DNA from: Sphingomonas sp. Leaf242
Lineage (GTDB): Bacteria; Pseudomonadota; Alphaproteobacteria; Sphingomonadales; Sphingomonadaceae
Length of the DNA stretch: 64,000 nucleotides
Assembly (NCBI RefSeq): GCF_001422045.1
Contig: NZ_LMLW01000007.1
Coordinates: forward strand, 62,001 to 126,000
Direction of reading: 5' to 3'
The notes beneath the pieces were generated by a model. The model did not search any database. It saw only the letters and a list, made by a program, of their open reading frames with translations, and was not told the origin of the DNA. Shown here piece by piece: positions 33,954 through 41,806 of the stretch. The translations under genes were made by a program, and so were the position numbers. Position 1 is the first letter of the stretch, and every line of letters begins with the position of its first letter.

Positions 33954-34679
33954 CTACTCCTGCGTCGCGGCCTTTGGGGCGGCAGGCTGGATGACGATTT
34001 CCACACGGCGGTTACGCTGACGGCCGTCCGGATTGTCACTGCCGTCGGCATTTGCATTGTCCGCCACAGGTCGTCGCTTGCCCAGCCCAGCCACAGTCGA
34101 ACCTCGACCGCTATTTTTTTTGAGCCATGTCGCCACCGCCTGCGCCCGGCGCAACGAGAGTGGGTCGTTATACGCATCACTGCCCTTGCCATCGGTATGC
34201 CCGTTCACTTTCACAGGCGCGGTCGGATAGCTGCCCAGCAGCTCGGCCGCTTTGCGCAACGACTGTTCGGCATCAGCGCGCAGGATGGCCTTGTCGAAAT
34301 CGAAGAGGATATCGGCCGGTAGGTCGATCACGATCGACTGATCAGCGGCTTGGCGCGCATTCAGTTCGGAAAGCAGATTTTCCGTAAGAGCAATGCGATC
34401 AGGTGCAACTTCAGTGGTTCGAAACACGGAGGAACGCTCATTCGCCGCCGCAAAGCTGCTTTCCGGCCCTGCGGTGCCGCCAGTGCTATCTGTGCCAGCG
34501 AGCGTCATGTGGCTTTCAGGTGCGTCCACGACAAGACGAAAGCTGCTCGCCTCATCCTTCAGGCTGCGCGGTGCCGGCCGGGTATTGCACCCGGCCAGCG
34601 TCAGGCCGAAGCACGCGACGGATAAGGAGACCGCTATCCACCTGGTGGTCACGTGCTTTCCTATGCCGGATCGCGTCAC
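33954..34679 (-). CDS. OmpA-family peptidoglycan-binding lipoprotein
   Basis: A 241-residue protein from GTG 34679. The N-terminus has a lipoprotein signal with lipobox LTLAGC. The C-terminal domain (about residues 110-230) is OmpA-like: ILFDFDKAILRADAEQSLRKAAELL, VNGHTDGKGSDAYNDPLSLRRAQAVATWL and NPDGRQRNRRVEIVI. The Asp and Arg residues that hold diaminopimelate are in the usual places. It probably tethers the outer membrane to peptidoglycan. The GTG overlaps the stop of the upstream lipoprotein gene (GTGA), so the two are coupled. Confidence 0.9.
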   Translation of the reverse strand: MTRSGIGKHVTTRWIAVSLSVACFGLTLAGCNTRPAPRSLKDEASSFRLVVDAPESHMTLAGTDSTGGTAGPESSFAAANERSSVFRTTEVAPDRIALTENLLSELNARQAADQSIVIDLPADILFDFDKAILRADAEQSLRKAAELLGSYPTAPVKVNGHTDGKGSDAYNDPLSLRRAQAVATWLKKNSGRGSTVAGLGKRRPVADNANADGSDNPDGRQRNRRVEIVIQPAAPKAATQE

Positions 34680-35230
34680 CGCGGCGTACCATCCAGCGGA
34701 ATAGTCATCGTCAAGCCCGGCGAGATGATGCTGTTGCCATCGTTATTGTCGTTCACCACCAGCTTGATCGACTTCGTGTCGGGCGCCACAGCGCCCAGGA
34801 ACACGAGCTTACCGTCCATCGTCTGGCCGCGCGTGATACGTAGCGACTGGTTGTCTTGTGGAGGCTTCAGCATCAGGCGATCGCCATTGGCAGCTAGCAA
34901 ATAGGTGCCATTTCCGGCCAATTCGAGACTGTTTGTGATCGTACCGCCATAGGATGCGCTGACATCGAGGGTCGTGGCATCGGTACCGAGTTCTACACTT
35001 TTCACCCTAAGCGTGACACCGACCGGGGCGACGCCCTGCACGTTGACGGCGATTGTCCGCGGGTCGGCAGGGATACTGGAGACCGGCAGGGCTGCGGCGG
35101 TGGCATTTGTGCTGGCAGGTTGCGGGGCGGCAGTCTCGCTGGTGTGCGGCTGCGACGGCGAAGAGGGAGAACATGCGCCAGCCAGCACTGTCAGCGACGC
35201 GACCCAGAACGTCATACCGATCTTGTGCAT
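34676..35230 (-). CDS. Putative lipoprotein, partner of the OmpA-like gene
   Basis: A 184-residue protein. The ATG at 35230 is chosen because it directly opens a lipoprotein signal (MTFWVASLTVLAGACSP, lipobox LAGAC). A low-complexity Ser/Pro/Ala linker follows, then a roughly 120-residue beta-rich domain (IAVNVQGVAPVGVTLRVKSVE ... SIKLVVNDN). The domain is not assigned with confidence. The overlap with the OmpA-like gene suggests a joint envelope role. Confidence 0.75.
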   Translation of the reverse strand: MHKIGMTFWVASLTVLAGACSPSSPSQPHTSETAAPQPASTNATAAALPVSSIPADPRTIAVNVQGVAPVGVTLRVKSVELGTDATTLDVSASYGGTITNSLELAGNGTYLLAANGDRLMLKPPQDNQSLRITRGQTMDGKLVFLGAVAPDTKSIKLVVNDNNDGNSIISPGLTMTIPLDGTPR

Positions 35231-35773
35231 GCATCCAACTCCTTGTTGATTTCCGACAACCCGAGAAAACCGTTTTGGTTCCGTAACGACTTCGCGAATT
35301 GGGGGCTGGACGGTGGTATAAGGTCTGCCGTTCAATGCCCGAGTCCGGTAGACCATATGCGCTCATCCGACGCCAAAACCCGATTGGTCGATAAGAAGAT
35401 AGCCGCTTAAGCCGATCAACTGAAATCGAACTGTCCAGCATGACCATTTTCACGAGAACGCAGCAACGCCGCGCAATGTCGGCAAGCGCATCAGCCGTCC
35501 CCAAAGCGGTCCGTCCGCTTACCTTCCAATCACGACATTCGCGAGCGGATAGCCGGGCTTCAAAAATCGGTCTTATCGCAAAGCTGAACCAGCGTTCGGA
35601 GTTGGGAAGCTAGGGAAGGGGCGTGAGCGTCCGATTGTGGTATCCGTGGCTGACCTTATTCGTTTTAAATTTGGTAGTTCGAAGAGGCTGATTACAAATA
35701 GGGCGGCTTGGCACGAAGATGGTCAGACGCCGTCATTTGCTTCACGCGACGATTTGCAAATCCAGATCGCCGG
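35231..35773. other. Intergenic gap with family-A and family-B repeats
   Basis: 543 bases without a supported gene. A family-A copy lies at about 35503-35560 (AAAGCGGTCCGTCCGCTTAC then CTTCCAATCACGACATTCGC) and a family-B copy at 35585-35640. Promoters for the lipoprotein operon should be near 35240-35330. Confidence 0.5.
35585..35640 (+). repeat. Dispersed intergenic repeat, family B
   Basis: TGAACCAGCGTTCGGAGTTG then GGAAGCTAGGGAAGGGGCGT and GAGCGTCCGATTGTGG. This is the copy closest to the derived consensus. It directly follows a family-A copy at 35503-35560. Confidence 0.7.
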
Positions 35774-37036
35774 CTAGATGACGTCGACGTCTCGTCCTTT
35801 GGTTTCGCGACCCAGCCACGCCACGAGTACGAGAGAAGCGGCCGTCGGTACCAGAACTAGACCCGCTACGGTCGCCAGCGGCGGGACCGCGCCTGCGATC
35901 GCGAGCCCTTGTGCGCCCAGGCCACCGGCTTTGGAACAGGCCGCGACCCATCCCGTGGCGCGCCCACGAACGCGCGCCGGGAAGCTCTCGGCGACGTAGG
36001 GCAGCAAGATGGCGATGATCGCGTTGACGCCTACGATCAGCGCGGCGACCGGCAGAACGGGACTGACGGCGCCGGATTGCCGCTCGACCCATAATACACC
36101 GACGAGTCCCAAGGCGAGCATCGCGATGGCTGCGACGAGCGCACCCTTGCTGCTCCAGCGGCTGTAGAGCAGCGCCGCGACGAAGATCGTCGGGACCGCG
36201 ATCAGCGACGCCTTGGCGAGCAGTCCGCTGGCCACGCCGACGCTATAACCGCGAGCGACGAGGTCGGCGGGCAGCCACAGCAACAGACCGAAATTCGCGC
36301 AGCCCCAGGCCAGCGCGGCGATGCTGAAGGCGACGAGCGCCCCGGCGTTGCGCAAAGTCGGCCGTGCCGCAACGTCCGCCCCATCATTCGACAGCGCGTC
36401 CTGCCTCGTCACGCGCCCGCCACCGAAGCGCGCGAGCACCATCTCCGCCTCGTGCGTGCGCCCCTGAACAACCAGGAACCGTGGCGATTCCGGTATCAGC
36501 CGCCCAAGAAGGATCAGCAGCAGTCCGGTCGGCAGATTGGCCAGCCACAGGATCCGCCAGCCGAAGATCGGTTGGAGGAGCGCCGACAGGCTGCTGGCCG
36601 CGAAATAACCTCCCGCCGCGCCCAGGCCGCCGATGAGCACGAGGCTCCAACCGCGGTGTCGGTTCGGCATCATTTCCGCGAGCAGCGCATAGGTGACCGG
36701 CAGCATCCCGCCGGCGGCCGCGCCCATCATGAAACACATCGCGATGTTCCAGGCGAGGCTCGGCATCGCGCCGCAGATCGACGTGCCGACGAACATCACC
36801 GCCGAGAGCAGGATCGACGCCTTGCGCCCGTATATGTCCGCGACGAAGCCCCACAGGATCGATCCCGCGACCGTCCCCGATAGCGCCGCAAGCGGCACCA
36901 GCGAGGCGGTGGCACGCGACACGCCATATTCGCTTGTCATGCCCGACAGGGTGAAGCCAAGCGCGGCAGGCTTCATGACGTCGATCACCAGCGCCACGAT
37001 CAGTGCGCCCATCATAACCCAGTGCGACGGGCGCAA
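35774..37036 (-). CDS. MFS transporter (organic acid/aromatic type)
   Basis: A 420-residue, 12-helix major facilitator protein. It contains GFVADIYGRKASILLSA after helix 2, PNRHRGWSLVLIGGLGAAGG, FGWRILWLANLPTGLLLILLGRLIPESPRFL and FPARVRGRATGWVAACSKAGG, all typical of the metabolite:H+ symporter branch. The substrate is unknown. The first possible start is TTG 37036 (or ATG about 20 bases in); the frame stays open further upstream into the neighbouring ClC remnant, so the native N-terminus may have been lost at the junction near 37037. Confidence 0.82.
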   Translation of the reverse strand: MRPSHWVMMGALIVALVIDVMKPAALGFTLSGMTSEYGVSRATASLVPLAALSGTVAGSILWGFVADIYGRKASILLSAVMFVGTSICGAMPSLAWNIAMCFMMGAAAGGMLPVTYALLAEMMPNRHRGWSLVLIGGLGAAGGYFAASSLSALLQPIFGWRILWLANLPTGLLLILLGRLIPESPRFLVVQGRTHEAEMVLARFGGGRVTRQDALSNDGADVAARPTLRNAGALVAFSIAALAWGCANFGLLLWLPADLVARGYSVGVASGLLAKASLIAVPTIFVAALLYSRWSSKGALVAAIAMLALGLVGVLWVERQSGAVSPVLPVAALIVGVNAIIAILLPYVAESFPARVRGRATGWVAACSKAGGLGAQGLAIAGAVPPLATVAGLVLVPTAASLVLVAWLGRETKGRDVDVI

Positions 37037-37038
37037 CG

Positions 37039-37914
37039 GTGCACGCGCATGTCCTGGGCGCCGGCTATCCCAATATCCAGGCGTCGCTCGATGGATCGCT
37101 TGCGGTGCGTGTCATCCTCGCGCTTCTGGTCGTGAAAGCGGTCGTCTGGGTGGTGGCATTGGGATCGGGAACGTCTGGCGGCATCCTCGCGCCGCTGTTG
37201 ATCCTGGGCGGAGCGGCGGGCGCGCTGATTGGTCAGTTCTTGCCCGGCGGACCCGGATTCTGGGCGATGATCGGGATGGCCGGGATTATGAGCGGGGCGA
37301 TGCGCGCGCCGATCACCGGTGCGCTGTTTGCCACGGAACTGACGCGGCATTTCGATGCCTTGCCGCTGACCATCGCAGCGGCAGCCGCCGCTTATGCGGT
37401 CAGCGTCTTGCTGATGCGGCGATCGATCCTGACCGAGAAGATCGCACGCCGCGGCCGGCATATCCTGCAGGAGTACAGCGTCGATCCGCTCGACCTGATG
37501 CAGACGGAGCAGTTGATGTCACGCGCGCCTGCGACGTTGCCGGGTTCGATGACGACCGCAGACGCGGCGACCTTTTTCGCGGATCGCGCCGAGCATCGGA
37601 GCTATCCGGTCGTCGACGATACGGGTCGCGTGCTTGGCTTGGTGTCGCGGACCGACGCGTTGCGCTGGCGGACTATGCAACCGGGCACCGACGTATCGCT
37701 GACCGAGACCTTGTCGGACGCGTCGTTGCTCGTCGCGTATCCCGATACGCCGATCGGAGTCGTCGCCGACATGATGATCGAATCCGGCATTGGACGCGTG
37801 CCGATCGTCGCGCGTGATACGCGACAGGTCGTCGGCATCCTCTCGCGTCAGGATCTGCTCAAGGCTCGCCGCATGCAGCGTCAGTCGGAAACCGGACGGG
37901 CTGGTTCGCGCTAG
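37039..37914 (+). pseudogene. 5'-truncated ClC chloride channel gene with CBS pair
   Basis: About 291 codons. The first 110 residues match only the second half of a ClC channel/antiporter: VLGAGYPNIQASLDG, LGSGTSGGILAPLLILGGAAGALIG (the G-x-F-x-P region, here GILAP) and GMAGIMSGAMRAPITGALFATEL. A CBS-domain pair follows (TLPGSMTTADAATFFADRAEHRSYPVV ... LLVAYPDTPIGVVADMMIESGIGRVPIV). A full ClC of this kind has about 550-600 residues; the N-terminal half with its ion-selectivity motifs is absent, and the remnant begins right where the opposing MFS gene begins. It is therefore most likely inactive. Confidence 0.75.
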
Positions 37915-38701
37915 CAGCCCGAACTCCGAGTTGCGCGTTTGCGCCGTCGTTTGCACCGCATGCTATCGACGATACCGCGATCGCCTCGCCGATCAGCAGC
38001 AGCGCCGGATCATGATCGCTGATCGTCTCGACCAGGAACGCGAGCGCCGACAATCGGCCGCGCAGGATGCGCTCGGTGGGGAGCGAGACGTTGACCGCGA
38101 CCATGACCGGCGTATCGGGCGCGCGCCCGGTCGCGATCAGGTTGCGCGCGACTTCGCCGGCGGCAGCGCGACCCATATAGACGGCGAGCGTGGCATCGGG
38201 CGCGGCGAGTGCGGTCCAGTCGAGATCGAGCGCTTCGCCGGCGCGGGCGTGCGCGGTGACGAACGTCAGCTTCCGCGCGAGACCGCGTAACGTCAGCGAG
38301 GCGCCACCCGAGGCCGCTGCGGCGCTCGCGGCGGTGATGCCGGGGCAGATCCGCACCGTGATGCCTTGCGCGGCGAGGTGGTCGAGCTCCTCGGTCGAGC
38401 GACCGAAGATCGACGGATCGCCGCCCTTGAGCCGGACGACGCGCTTGCCCGCGAGCGCTGCCCTGGCGAGCAGGACGTTGATCGAGACCTGATCCTTCGA
38501 ATGCCGGCCCGATCGCTTGCCGACACTTACCCGCTCGATGCCGTCAGGAATGAGTGCAAGGACGCCCGGGCCGACCAGTGCGTCGTAGAACACGATGTCG
38601 GCGGCGACGATCAGCTGCTCGGCCTTACGCGTGAGAAGGTCGGGATCGCCGGGGCCGGCACCGACCAGCCAGACCGAACCGGGCGAGAAATCATGCGACA
38701 T
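37859..38701 (-). CDS. cobA: Uroporphyrinogen-III C-methyltransferase
   Basis: A 280-residue SUMT. It shows VGAGPGDPDLLTRKAEQLI, ADIVFYDALVGPGVL, VRLKGGDPSIFGRSTEEL and PGITAASAAAASGGASLTLRG, all diagnostic of the SAM-dependent enzyme that makes precorrin-2. That feeds siroheme, the cofactor of the nitrite reductase NirB encoded upstream. Its ATG overlaps the nasA stop by 11 bases, so it is the last gene of the nitrate operon. The last roughly 35 residues (after LLIGEAIAVSS) are not family-typical and run antisense across the end of the ClC remnant, suggesting a rearranged 3' end. Confidence 0.93.
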   Translation of the reverse strand: MSHDFSPGSVWLVGAGPGDPDLLTRKAEQLIVAADIVFYDALVGPGVLALIPDGIERVSVGKRSGRHSKDQVSINVLLARAALAGKRVVRLKGGDPSIFGRSTEELDHLAAQGITVRICPGITAASAAAASGGASLTLRGLARKLTFVTAHARAGEALDLDWTALAAPDATLAVYMGRAAAGEVARNLIATGRAPDTPVMVAVNVSLPTERILRGRLSALAFLVETISDHDPALLLIGEAIAVSSIACGANDGANAQLGVRAASANQPVRFPTDAACGEP

Positions 38702-41471
38702 TTGCTGATCCTTGCGTGACGAGGAGTTTGGCGAGGGCAGGGCGGCACGATCCGCAATTCGTGCCGGCTTTCAGCGCAGCCCCGATCGCAGGGACGTCGG
38801 CGAGATGCTGGTCGGCGATCGCGGCGAGGATGGTCTTCAGCCCGACGTCGAAGCACGCGCAGACGATCGGCCCGCGGTCGACCTGAACGCCCGGCGCGCG
38901 GCCCGCGAGCAGGGTGGGCGCGGCGATGGCCTCGCTCAGTTGCGCGACGAGCCAGTCGCGGGGCGGGAGCATGCCGTCCCGGGTAACGAACAGGACGGCG
39001 GCGAGCCTGCCGCCCTCCAATATCGCGATCCGGCGTGAGCCCCGAGCCGCATCGACCGCCTCGATCCGCTCTCCCTTCGGTAGCAGCGCGTCGAGTGCGG
39101 CAGGGTCGCAGGTGCCCGCCATGTCCCATGCGGTTCCACACGGCACCGCGACGCGCGTTGCCCACAGACAATCCGGTCGGCTTGCCAGTTCGCCGCGGAC
39201 GACGACGAAGCCACGCCATTCGGTCGCGACGGGCTCGATCCGAACGGGCGTGGATTTGAAGCCCGGCTGACCCGAGACAGGGTCGGCGAGCGGGCGAGGG
39301 AGGAGCCCTGCACGGCCACCGGTCGCGGTACGGTCCGTCCAGTGAATCGGCACGAACAGTTCGCCGATCCGCTGCGTCGCAACGACGCTCGCGCGGAAGA
39401 CGCTGTCGCCCTGCGGCGTCGTCACGCGCGCCAAGCCGCCATCGACGATCCCCAGTCGCACCGCGTCGTCGGGGTGGACCTCGACCAGTGGCTCCTCGCG
39501 GTGGCGCGCGAGCTTGGGCGACAGGCCGGTACGGGTCATCGTATGCCACTGGTCGCGGTAGCGCCCGGTGTTGAGCGTCATCGGCCATTGCGTAAGCGGG
39601 GCAGGAACCGGCTTTTGCGCCACTGGTACGAGGCGGGCACGGCCATCGGGAGTCGAGAACCGGCCGTCCGCGAAGGGTGCGCCGCCCCAACGGAACGGCG
39701 TCATCGCATCGTATTCCGCATTGCCCTTAGCGGCATGACCGGGAAGCGCGAACAGCCGCGTGCCGTCATTCTCATACGCCGATAACCGGCAATGTTCGCG
39801 CCAGATCTCGGCCGGGCGGTCATAGGAAAACGCCGTCTTCCAGCCCATTCGCCGCCCGACCTCGGAGACGATCCACCAGTCGGGTTTCGCCTCGCCCGGC
39901 GCGGCCATGAACGCACGCTGGCGGCTGATCGTGCGGTCGGAATTGGTGACGGTGCCGTCCTTCTCGCCCCAGGCGGCGGCAGGCAGGCGGACGTGTGCGT
40001 GGACCGAGGTGTCGGTCGTCTCGATCACGTCGGAGACGACGACGAACGGGCAGGCGGCCAACGCCTCGCGCACGCGGCCGGCGTCGGGCATCGATACCGC
40101 GGGGTTGGTCGCCATCACCCATAGCGCCTTGATCCGGCCGTTGCCGAGTTCGCGGAACAGGTCGACCGCCTTCAACCCCGGCTTGGTCGCCATGTTGGGC
40201 GCGGCCCAAAACCGCCCGACACGGGCGACGTTCTCGGGCGCGAAATCCATGTGCGCGGCGAGTGACGACGCGAGCCCACCGACCTCGCGCCCGCCCATCG
40301 CATTGGGCTGGCCGGTGATCGAGAAGGGGGCTGCACCCTGCTTGCCGATGCGGCCGGTGGCGAGGTGCAGGTTGGTGATCGCGTTAACCTGATCGGTGCC
40401 CGACAGTGACTGGTTCACGCCCTGGCTGAACATCGTCACGGTGCGCGGTGTCGCGGCGAACAGTTCGAAGAAGCGCCGGAGGTCCTGCGGCGGAACGTCG
40501 CAGATGCGCGCGACCGACCACAGGTCGCTGCCCTCGTCGAACTGGTCCCAGAACGCATCGGGCGTCGCGACGTGTGCGGCGAGATAGTCGTAGTCGACCA
40601 CGCCCGCGTCACGGCACCACGCCAGCAAGCCATTCATCAGCGCGACGTCGGTGCCGGGCCGGATCGCGAGATGGAGGTCGGCCTCGTCTGCGGTCTCGGT
40701 CCGGCGGGGGTCGATCACGACGAGCTTGGCGCCGGCATCGCAGCGCGCGCGGATGCGTTGATAGACGATCGGATGGCACCAGGCGGTGTTCGATCCGACC
40801 AGCACGATCAGGTCGGCGGCGTCGAGATCGTCGTAGCTCGCGGGCACGATATCCTCGCCGAACGCGCGCATGTGGCCCGCGACGGCGCTCGCCATGCACA
40901 GTCGCGAATTGGTGTCGATGTTGGCCGAGCCGATGAAGCCCTTCATCAACTTGTTGGCGACGTAATAGTCCTCGGTGAGCAGTTGTCCGGAGACATAGAA
41001 GGCGACGCTGTTGGGGCCGTGCTGTGCGATCGTGTCGCGGAAGCGTTTCGCGACGAGGTCGAGCGCCTTGTCCCAGGATGCACGACGCTGGCCGATCATC
41101 GGGGTGAGGAGGCGGCCTTCGAGCCCGATCGTCTCGCCGAGATGGGTGCCCTTCGAGCAGAGCTTGCCGGTGTTGGCGGGGTGGTCGGGGTCGCCCTTGA
41201 TCGTGACGCTGCGTTCGCGAGTCGGCGTCGCGAGAATGCCGCAGCCGACACCGCAATACGCGCAGGTCGTGCGGATATCCTCCCCGGCACGGGGAGGGGG
41301 ACCATCCGAAGGATGGTGGAGGGGGGCTTCCACAGGCGTCCCCCTTCGTGGAGGCCCCCCTCCCACAGGCGTCCCCCTTCGTGGAGGCCCCCCTCCCGCA
41401 GGCGTCTCCCTTCGTGGAGGGCCCCCTCCACCGCCTGCGGCGGTCCCCCTCCCCGTGCCGGGGAGGATCAC
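38691..41471 (-). CDS. nasA: Assimilatory nitrate reductase, large subunit
   Basis: A 926-residue molybdopterin enzyme from GTG 41471, which overlaps the nirD stop (GTGA). The 4Fe-4S site is TTCAYCGVGCGI ... KLCSKG. The bis-MGD domains follow, e.g. NIDTNSRLCMASAVAGH with the Mo-ligand Cys, GSNTAWCHPIVYQRI, MFSQGVNQSLSGTDQVNAI and GQPNAMGGREVGG. A C-terminal BFD-like [2Fe-2S] domain (IVCACFDVG ... GTNCGSCRPAL), as in Klebsiella NasA, receives electrons. It reduces nitrate to nitrite in the cytoplasm. The first 65 residues are not NasA sequence: they are encoded by a repeat element with three 11-residue repeats of the type GGPPRRGTPVG. No usual start codon remains close to the conserved domain. 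Confidence 0.92.
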   Translation of the reverse strand: MILPGTGRGTAAGGGGGPPRRETPAGGGPPRRGTPVGGGPPRRGTPVEAPLHHPSDGPPPRAGEDIRTTCAYCGVGCGILATPTRERSVTIKGDPDHPANTGKLCSKGTHLGETIGLEGRLLTPMIGQRRASWDKALDLVAKRFRDTIAQHGPNSVAFYVSGQLLTEDYYVANKLMKGFIGSANIDTNSRLCMASAVAGHMRAFGEDIVPASYDDLDAADLIVLVGSNTAWCHPIVYQRIRARCDAGAKLVVIDPRRTETADEADLHLAIRPGTDVALMNGLLAWCRDAGVVDYDYLAAHVATPDAFWDQFDEGSDLWSVARICDVPPQDLRRFFELFAATPRTVTMFSQGVNQSLSGTDQVNAITNLHLATGRIGKQGAAPFSITGQPNAMGGREVGGLASSLAAHMDFAPENVARVGRFWAAPNMATKPGLKAVDLFRELGNGRIKALWVMATNPAVSMPDAGRVREALAACPFVVVSDVIETTDTSVHAHVRLPAAAWGEKDGTVTNSDRTISRQRAFMAAPGEAKPDWWIVSEVGRRMGWKTAFSYDRPAEIWREHCRLSAYENDGTRLFALPGHAAKGNAEYDAMTPFRWGGAPFADGRFSTPDGRARLVPVAQKPVPAPLTQWPMTLNTGRYRDQWHTMTRTGLSPKLARHREEPLVEVHPDDAVRLGIVDGGLARVTTPQGDSVFRASVVATQRIGELFVPIHWTDRTATGGRAGLLPRPLADPVSGQPGFKSTPVRIEPVATEWRGFVVVRGELASRPDCLWATRVAVPCGTAWDMAGTCDPAALDALLPKGERIEAVDAARGSRRIAILEGGRLAAVLFVTRDGMLPPRDWLVAQLSEAIAAPTLLAGRAPGVQVDRGPIVCACFDVGLKTILAAIADQHLADVPAIGAALKAGTNCGSCRPALAKLLVTQGSANVA
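41277..41468. repeat. 192-bp repeat element with perfect 27-bp terminal inverted repeats inside the nasA 5' end
   Basis: Positions 41277-41303 (ATCCTCCCCGGCACGGGG...) and 41442-41468 are exact reverse complements over 27 bases. Between them lie three direct repeats of exactly 33 bases at 41327-41359, 41360-41392 and 41393-41425, plus two short hairpins (around 41302-41317 and 41429-41444). There is no spacer between the 33-base units and no transposase gene. It resembles the GC-rich non-coding 'boilerplate' repeats of sphingomonads. It lies exactly between the nirD stop and the conserved start of the NasA domain, and 33 bases keeps the frame open. Confidence 0.88.
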
Positions 41472-41806
41472 GCGGCTGCCTTCATCGTCGAGGTGCGACA
41501 GAGCAACACCCGGCCCCCCGACACCTTCACCGGGATCACCGGCGTACACCCCTTGTCCTCGCCCAGCGCCTCGCCTGTATCGAGCGCGATCCGCCAGTTG
41601 TGCAGCGGGCACGCCACCGCGCCGCCGTGGACGATCCCCTGCGACAGTCGCCCGCCCTTGTGCGGGCAGCGATCCGCCAGCGCGAAGACCTTGCCGTCGC
41701 CGGTACGGAACACCGCGATGTCGTCGCCGCCGGTGACCTGCACCGTGCGGCTGCCGCGGACCGGGATCTCGTCGACCCAGCCGATATCGAGCCATTCGCC
41801 GATCAT
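41468..41806 (-). CDS. nirD: Nitrite reductase small subunit (Rieske protein)
   Basis: A 112-residue Rieske-type protein. The [2Fe-2S] ligands are in DRCPHKGG (residues 46-52) and CPLHNWRI (66-73). It partners NirB in the NADH-dependent assimilatory nitrite reductase. The ATG at 41806 overlaps the nirB stop (ATGA at 41803-41806), and its own TGA overlaps the GTG of nasA. The C-terminus (LCRTSTMKAAA) ends at the border of the repeat element. Confidence 0.93.
   Translation of the reverse strand: MIGEWLDIGWVDEIPVRGSRTVQVTGGDDIAVFRTGDGKVFALADRCPHKGGRLSQGIVHGGAVACPLHNWRIALDTGEALGEDKGCTPVIPVKVSGGRVLLCRTSTMKAAA

Noticed and set aside
37039..37914. A functional short ClC protein
   Set aside because: The selectivity motifs of the N-terminal half are absent and the frame starts exactly at a junction with another gene, so truncation is the simpler reading.
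38702..39690. Alternative minus-strand frame of 359 codons overlapping cobA and nasA
   Set aside because: It is the out-of-frame reading of nasA, running into cobA sequence only at its end; nasA and cobA account for the DNA.
41327..41425. Three 33-base direct repeats as a CRISPR array
   Set aside because: The units are back to back with no spacers, are GC-rich, and lie inside an element with 27-bp inverted ends; no cas gene is present.
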